From: Armatimonadota bacterium
GTDB lineage: Bacteria; Armatimonadota; Hebobacteria; Hebobacterales; WVXJ01
Assembly (NCBI GenBank): GCA_011773575.1
Contig: WVXJ01000013.1
Location: forward strand, 34,716-44,395
DNA length: 9,680 bases
Direction: 5' to 3'
Shown piece after piece: positions 6,083 to 9,680 of this stretch. The notes beneath the pieces were generated by a model that was not told the DNA's origin, made no database searches, and saw only the letters and a program-made list of their open reading frames with translations. The position numbers and the translations under genes are program-made. Numbering within the stretch: the stretch's first letter is position 1; each line of letters begins with the position of its first letter.

Positions 6083-6565
6083 ATGAGTAAAGCAACTATC
6101 GGTTTCATTATCTCCAGCCTGATATATTTGGCGATTTCCACACTTCTCGGTGTATTGATGGCAATAAACTACTCCGAGTACGCGCGGTTGACAGGTACCC
6201 ATGTGCATATCGGGCTGTTAGGCTTCCTGGGAATGATTGTTTATGGGGTAGGTTATCACATCCTGCCGCGCTTTCGCGGCAGACCTCTTCACAGTGAATC
6301 CCTCGCAATGGCACACCTGTGGCTAGGCAACATCACACTTATAGGCATGGCGTTCTACTTCCCATCCATGGCTTACTTCAGTCCGGATTGGAATACGGCG
6401 AAGATTCTTTTCGTCATCTTCGGCGCGGGCCACTCAATCTCCATTCTAATGTGTGTTTACAACCTGCTCTTCACCCTGCTGCCTCTGACGCCTGTGGAAC
6501 TTCCACCGGCTCTGGTACAGGCAAAGGCACGAATAGAAGCTCAGAAGAAGAAGGCAGAGGAATAA
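6083..6565 (+). CDS. Small cbb3-oxidase/NO-reductase subunit I-like membrane protein
   Basis: This 160-residue integral membrane protein has four predicted helices near 5-27, 42-62, 76-96 and 106-130, then a charged cytoplasmic-looking tail ending in KKKAEE. The segment THVHIGLLGFLGMIVYGVGYHILPRF (39-64) resembles the haem-ligand region of cbb3-type cytochrome c oxidase subunit I and related NO reductases. H40, H42, H59, H78 and H117 are candidate haem or metal ligands. At about a third of the length of a full subunit I it cannot contain the complete binuclear centre and pump, so it is a short family relative. It may bind haem for electron transfer or gas sensing, but that is inference. The ATG follows GGGAG (6071-6075) by seven bases. 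The DUF1858 gene starts 24 bases downstream, so the three genes through 7689 probably form one operon. Confidence 0.82.
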   Translation: MSKATIGFIISSLIYLAISTLLGVLMAINYSEYARLTGTHVHIGLLGFLGMIVYGVGYHILPRFRGRPLHSESLAMAHLWLGNITLIGMAFYFPSMAYFSPDWNTAKILFVIFGAGHSISILMCVYNLLFTLLPLTPVELPPALVQAKARIEAQKKKAEE

Positions 6566-6589
6566 TCGAATCCTCGAACGGAGACAAGA

Positions 6590-6814
6590 ATGACAACTGC
6601 GCAGATAACCAAGGACACGAAGCTGCGAGAAGTCTTGGAGCGCTGGCCGGAGACGGCAGAAGTTCTCGCTCGTTTCTTTGGAGAGGGATGCTTCACCTGT
6701 CCGGGTGCGATGATCGAAACCATTGAATTCGCCGCGACAATGCACAGCCTCCCCGTGGAGAAATTGCTGGAGGAGCTCAACGCTGCTATCAAGCAACCGG
6801 GGCAATCCGAGTGA
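6590..6814 (+). CDS. DUF1858 protein (hybrid-cluster-associated redox disulfide domain)
   Basis: This 74-residue soluble protein is made of a single DUF1858 domain. It begins with ITKDTKLREVLERWPETAEVLARFF, then C34-x2-C37-PGA, then ETIEFAATMHSLPVEKLLEELNAAI, which follows the family pattern of helix, CxxCP turn, and two helices. The domain is best known as the 'hybrid cluster protein-associated redox disulfide domain' and also occurs near nitrosative-stress proteins. The two cysteines could form a redox-active disulfide or bind metal. The ATG follows CGGAG by six bases. Its TGA (6812-6814) overlaps the GTG start of the next gene, implying translational coupling and likely joint function with the sirohaem protein. 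No hybrid cluster protein gene is present in the window. Confidence 0.88.
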   Translation: MTTAQITKDTKLREVLERWPETAEVLARFFGEGCFTCPGAMIETIEFAATMHSLPVEKLLEELNAAIKQPGQSE

Positions 6815-7689
6815 GCATGGACTGGGATCCCGAGGCGATACAGGCCCTGGAGCAGGCGCCGCGTTTTGTTCGAGCGTTGGCGCACAGAAGAGTGGAGAAG
6901 ATAGTCGCTACTGAGGGGCGCACGCGAGTTACCCTGGCGGATGTCGAGGCTGCTCGCAAAAAGATGGCACCTGCCGCCGGCAAACCGGGTTCCGCCTCTT
7001 CCCTGGATGAGAAACAGATAAGAGAACTCGAGAAACGCGTCGAGGAACTGCAAAATCAGCCGGCCCTGCAAACCCGATACTACTCCATCAGGGTGTGTGG
7101 AGCGGCAGCGGGCTGTCCGCGGGCCAGAGTGGATATTGCTTCTCTTGTGGAAAGCCTGCAACAGATTCTGGACCGCTCCGGCTTGGGCCGACATCTGGAA
7201 GAGCGTATTCGCGGCCCTATCCTCACTCACAGCAAGTTTCGCCTCGCTCTGAGTGGCTGCCCTAATGCCTGTTCCCAGCCTCAGATTGTAGATTTTGGTG
7301 TAGTCGGCCGCGCTCGGACCGAACGCGGGCAGGGTGAATGCACCGGATGCGAGGTGTGTGTGCGAACTTGCTCAGAGAGGTGCATAAGGCTAATCGGTGG
7401 AGAGCCACAGATTGACTGCGAAGTGTGCATAAACTGCGGAGATTGCGCGGAGGTATGTCCGGCAAGTGCATTGACCATAACCGAGACCGGCTATTCAGTG
7501 CTGGTGGGAGGCCGCCTGGGAAGACACCCCCGTCTGGCGAAAACCCTGTTGGAGTTCGTTTCCGCAGAAGGAGTAGAACAGGCCCTGGCAGCCAGCCTGG
7601 ATTTCTATATGAGCCAAGCCGAGGGGCCTGAAAAATTCTCGGCGCTAATCGAACGAAAAGGATTGGACTCTATCCGGAGCAAGCGATGA
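6811..7689 (+). CDS. Sirohaem/[4Fe-4S] sulfite-nitrite reductase-like protein with PCP_red and two-cluster ferredoxin domains
   Basis: The 292 residues show four parts. Residues 4-52 resemble the PCP_red helical domain of the light-independent protochlorophyllide reductase (WDPEAI, APRFVR, VEKIVATEG, VTLADVEAA). Residues 65-85 form a charged, probably coiled linker. Residues 90-170 are a sulfite/nitrite reductase half-domain with C96-x5-C102 and C150-x3-C154, the sirohaem-bridged [4Fe-4S] pattern; SGCPNACSQPQIVDFGV fits the family signature exactly. Residues 177-216 hold two ferredoxin motifs, C177-C180-C183-C187 and C206-C209-C212-C216-P, with extra C191 and C203. The protein is far smaller than assimilatory reductases and resembles compact AsrC- or Dsr-like proteins. 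Reduction of sulfite, nitrite or a related ligand is inferred. The GTG at 6811 overlaps the previous stop; ATG at 6817 is an alternative with no better ribosome site. Confidence 0.85.
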   Translation: MSMDWDPEAIQALEQAPRFVRALAHRRVEKIVATEGRTRVTLADVEAARKKMAPAAGKPGSASSLDEKQIRELEKRVEELQNQPALQTRYYSIRVCGAAAGCPRARVDIASLVESLQQILDRSGLGRHLEERIRGPILTHSKFRLALSGCPNACSQPQIVDFGVVGRARTERGQGECTGCEVCVRTCSERCIRLIGGEPQIDCEVCINCGDCAEVCPASALTITETGYSVLVGGRLGRHPRLAKTLLEFVSAEGVEQALAASLDFYMSQAEGPEKFSALIERKGLDSIRSKR

Positions 7690-7721
7690 GACTCACTGGC
7701 TGCTGACCCGGTGACGCAATA

Positions 7722-7750
7722 GTCGCGGGAATACCCTCATTATCCCGGAC
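7722..7750. terminator. Candidate bidirectional stem-loop between convergent genes
   Basis: GTCGCGGGAATA (7722-7733) pairs with TATCCCGGAC (7741-7750) over ten base pairs with two single-base bulges and a 7-base loop. It sits exactly between the convergent ends of the sirohaem gene and the prepilin-like gene, where it could stop transcription from both sides. There is no strong T run, so a classic intrinsic terminator is not proven. Confidence 0.4.
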
Positions 7751-8097
7751 TACGGAGACCCCCCTTCATCGTCATCTGTCTCTGCCACGGTTGACGAACT
7801 GCGCTTCCCGACCTTCTTCTTGGCCGCCTGCCAACGCAGGTAGAGTAAAGTGGCACCCACACCCAGGGCGAATCCGGTGAAGAGCCTTCCACACCCATCT
7901 GTTGATTCACCGCTTTCAGGAGACATTGCCTCTTCCGGCAGATCCCTCATCTGAAAGCTCTCACTTGTACGCTTCTTCTCAGCCGCCTCCTTGAATGCGG
8001 GGACAAGAATGGACACCAGGATGCCCCCGATCGCCAGTAAGACCATGAGTTCAACCAGGGTCAATTGCTTCTTTTTACGCCGCCGTCGCTTAGGCAT
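7750..8097 (-). CDS. Non-canonical prepilin-like small membrane protein
   Basis: From the ATG at 8097 the protein has 115 residues; a TTG at 8103 would add two. The N-terminus is extremely basic (PKRRRRKKKQ) and runs into LTLVELMVLLAIGGILVSILVPAF, a close match to the type IV prepilin helix, including the conserved Glu at mature position 5. The residue before the usual cleavage point is Gln rather than Gly, so prepilin peptidase may not process it. After the helix come polar, acidic stretches, then a second hydrophobic segment (LFTGFALGVGATLLYLRW), a Lys-rich stretch, and an acidic tail ending TDDDEGGSP. A second membrane-like segment is unusual for a pilin. GGA seven bases before the ATG favours that start. 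It follows the glycosyltransferase by about 11 bases in what looks like one operon. Function unknown. Confidence 0.75.
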   Translation of the reverse strand: MPKRRRRKKKQLTLVELMVLLAIGGILVSILVPAFKEAAEKKRTSESFQMRDLPEEAMSPESGESTDGCGRLFTGFALGVGATLLYLRWQAAKKKVGKRSSSTVAETDDDEGGSP

Positions 8098-8108
8098 GGT
8101 CAATCCAG

Positions 8109-8984
8109 TTATGAGTTATGTCCGATTGAGAGACGATGGTGCAGTAACGCGACCCACATTCTAAGCCTTATCGCCGCCAGAGGCACCCAACGAAATCCCA
8201 GAGGCCAATCGGGAGCATAGTGCTTACGATAGAAGTGCGCCATACTGCGATGAAACTCCTTCACCATCTCCAGAGGACGCTGGTCACTTGAACGCCCGAT
8301 TAGATGAGTGACCGTGGCAGTCGGCAGGTAGTGAATCCCCCAGCCGAGTTTGCGAGCCCGGAAGCACCAGTCAACATCTTCGCAGTACATGAAAAACCTC
8401 TCATCCAGCAGCCCCACCTGATCCAGCGCCTCACGCCGTATGCAGATCGCCGCGCCGGAAATCCAATCAACCTCACGAGCAGCGGAGTGATCCCACTCAG
8501 TCATGAGGTATTCGCGGCTGAAGCGGTTGCGCGGAAACAGCCTCCCCAGAGGGGTATTGCGAAAAAGCCCGGTTGCGAAAGTGGGGAAACGGCGGCAGGA
8601 ATACTGAAGCGAGCCGTCAGCGTTCAAAAGTCTGGGACCGACAGCGGCCGCCTTAGGATTGGACTCCAGGAATGCGGTTAGCCGCTCCAATGCATGGGGA
8701 TGGACAATACAGTCGGGATTGAGCAATAACAGATACTCGCCGCGCGCCGCCTCGATCGCCTGATTATAGGCGCGGGAAAAGCCACTGTTCTCCTGATTCT
8801 CCAGCAAGGTGACGGCGGGAAATCGGCTTCGGACAAAGGCCGCGCTGCCATCGGATGAAGCATTATCAACGACGACTACCTCGCGGTCATCCGCTCCCCC
8901 GCAATTCAGCGATTCTATCGCCTTGACAAGGTCCTCACGGGTATTCCAGTTTACTATACAAATACTTAAGAGCGGCATTGACAT
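8109..8984 (-). CDS. Family 2 glycosyltransferase (rhamnosyltransferase-like)
   Basis: This 291-residue protein has a GT-A fold typical of inverting GT2 enzymes that add sugars to cell-surface polysaccharides or lipids. The N-terminal LSICIVNWNTREDLVKAIESL (6-26) and VVVVDNASSDGS (36-47) bind the nucleotide sugar. ENSGFSRAYNQAI (65-77) and LLLLNPD (85-91) follow, the latter at the position of the metal-binding DxD. DWISGAAICIRREA (173-186) and FFMYCEDVDWCFRARKLGW (197-215) carry the acceptor-side motif, with the ED pair at 202-203 as probable catalytic base. This pattern is closest to WbbL-like rhamnosyltransferases, though the donor sugar cannot be determined. The ATG at 8984 has no clear ribosome site; a second ATG lies two codons on. 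The gene starts 24 bases after aroA ends, so coupling to upstream translation is plausible. No other polysaccharide genes are visible. Confidence 0.93.
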   Translation of the reverse strand: MSMPLLSICIVNWNTREDLVKAIESLNCGGADDREVVVVDNASSDGSAAFVRSRFPAVTLLENQENSGFSRAYNQAIEAARGEYLLLLNPDCIVHPHALERLTAFLESNPKAAAVGPRLLNADGSLQYSCRRFPTFATGLFRNTPLGRLFPRNRFSREYLMTEWDHSAAREVDWISGAAICIRREALDQVGLLDERFFMYCEDVDWCFRARKLGWGIHYLPTATVTHLIGRSSDQRPLEMVKEFHRSMAHFYRKHYAPDWPLGFRWVPLAAIRLRMWVALLHHRLSIGHNS

Positions 8985-9008
8985 GTGGCGAAGAGTTCAC
9001 TGCTCCAT

Positions 9009-9680
9009 TTACTCTACCGCTTCAATCTTTGCGCCCAATCGGCACATATCAGCCGCAAAGTTGGGGTAAGAAGTAGAGATGCATTCCGCGCCCTCTATTT
9101 CAACCTCACCGCCTACCAGGGCCGCCACAGCCGCGGCCATAGCAACACGGTGATCTCCGCGGCTGTCTATCCTGGCGCGTTTGAGGGTCTTTCCTCCCTG
9201 GATAATCAGCCCGTCAGGCAGTTCTTCCACATCAGCACCCAGTTCCCTCAGAACCTCCGCCATCGTGGAAAGCCTGTCGGATTCCTTTACACGTAGTTCC
9301 TGGGCCCCGCGAATCTCCGTCCGTCCCTCAGCACAGGCCGCCGCCACACACAAGATGGGAATCTCGTCAATAAGACGCGGAATCAATTCTCCGCCTACCT
9401 TGACACCCCGCAATCCTCCCCCGCCGCGGACTCGCACTCGGCCCATTGGCTCCCCTCGTGCTTCTACCTCTGGCTCAGAGTAGGCTGCCTCGGCATCTGC
9501 GCCCATCTCTCTGAGCACATCCAACAACCCGGTACGCGTGGGATTCAAGCCCACTTCTTCAATATCAATCTCTGACCCGCTTACCAGGGCCGCCCCAACC
9601 ATAAAAAAAGCAGCTGCAGAAAAATCTCCCGGCACACACACGCTTCTTGCCTGCAGAGCTTGCCCGCCGTTTATGGCGGC
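9009..9680 (-). CDS. aroA: 3-phosphoshikimate 1-carboxyvinyltransferase (EPSP synthase), C-terminal part
   Basis: EPSP synthase transfers the enolpyruvyl group of PEP to shikimate-3-phosphate in the shikimate pathway to aromatic amino acids. The visible 223 residues are about half of the enzyme; the frame is open to the right edge and the N-terminal part lies outside. Recognisable elements are VPGDFSAAAFF soon after the edge, LIDEIPILCVAAA around the catalytic Asp, the signature RVKESDRLSTM containing substrate-binding Lys/Glu/Arg residues, GDHRVAMAAAVAAL with the conserved Asp-His-Arg, and STSYPNFAADM near the C-terminus. The GTG at 9641 is internal (within the VPGDFS region) and is not the start. 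The gene is followed at 24 bases by the glycosyltransferase in the same direction, which suggests an operon, although the two have no obvious pathway link. Confidence 0.96.
   Translation of the reverse strand, partial: AAINGGQALQARSVCVPGDFSAAAFFMVGAALVSGSEIDIEEVGLNPTRTGLLDVLREMGADAEAAYSEPEVEARGEPMGRVRVRGGGGLRGVKVGGELIPRLIDEIPILCVAAACAEGRTEIRGAQELRVKESDRLSTMAEVLRELGADVEELPDGLIIQGGKTLKRARIDSRGDHRVAMAAAVAALVGGEVEIEGAECISTSYPNFAADMCRLGAKIEAVE

Noticed and set aside
6541..7230. 229-residue minus-strand frame across the DUF1858 and sirohaem genes
   Set aside because: It crosses two well-supported genes antisense and shows no domain or plausible composition.
9009..9641. aroA beginning at the GTG at 9641
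   Set aside because: The frame stays open to the window edge and the GTG falls inside the conserved VPGDFS region, so the true start is outside.

Overview
The window looks like ordinary chromosome from a moderately GC-rich, probably anaerobic or microaerophilic, deep-branching bacterium. It holds housekeeping genes (trpS, scpA, aroA, tRNA-Lys) next to several poorly characterised, cysteine-rich redox proteins and two orphan prepilin-like genes. The mix of a two-CW cysteine protein, DUF362 ferredoxin, DUF1858 protein, stand-alone EF-Tu domain-2-like protein and scattered short pseudopilins would fit Armatimonadota or a similar candidate lineage. That assignment is a guess from gene content, not a demonstrated placement. 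No phage, insertion sequence, CRISPR array or plasmid gene was seen.

Left part, plus strand (1-3381). The C-terminal end of a GlmU-like nucleotidyltransferase is followed by a 389-residue membrane protein with a two-CW-type cysteine motif. An extended -10 promoter then drives trpS, followed by scpA without its usual partner scpB. The TrpRS carries the cysteine pattern known to bind a [4Fe-4S] cluster in Thermotoga TrpRS, with His in place of the last Cys.

Middle part, minus strand (3421-5257). In transcription order these are a GspG-like pseudopilin with a TTG start, a tRNA-Lys(TTT) with its own near-consensus promoter, and a DUF362 protein with two [4Fe-4S] motifs. The DUF362 gene converges on scpA.

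Centre right, plus strand (5572-7689). An 86-residue EF-Tu domain-2-like protein precedes a tight three-gene redox cluster. That cluster is a four-helix His-rich membrane protein related to haem-copper oxidase/NO reductase subunit I, a DUF1858 (hybrid-cluster-associated) CxxC protein, and a compact sirohaem/[4Fe-4S] sulfite/nitrite reductase-like protein with an added two-cluster ferredoxin module. The last two genes overlap by 4 bases. A joint role in nitrogen-oxide or sulfite chemistry or sensing is inferred, not shown. This cluster is the best candidate here for an under-described system.

Right end, minus strand (7750-9680). aroA (5' part outside the window), a family 2 glycosyltransferase and a small prepilin-like protein lie head to tail with short gaps. 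The prepilin-like protein lacks the canonical Gly before the cleavage site and has a second hydrophobic stretch. This operon converges on the redox cluster, with an inverted repeat between them.
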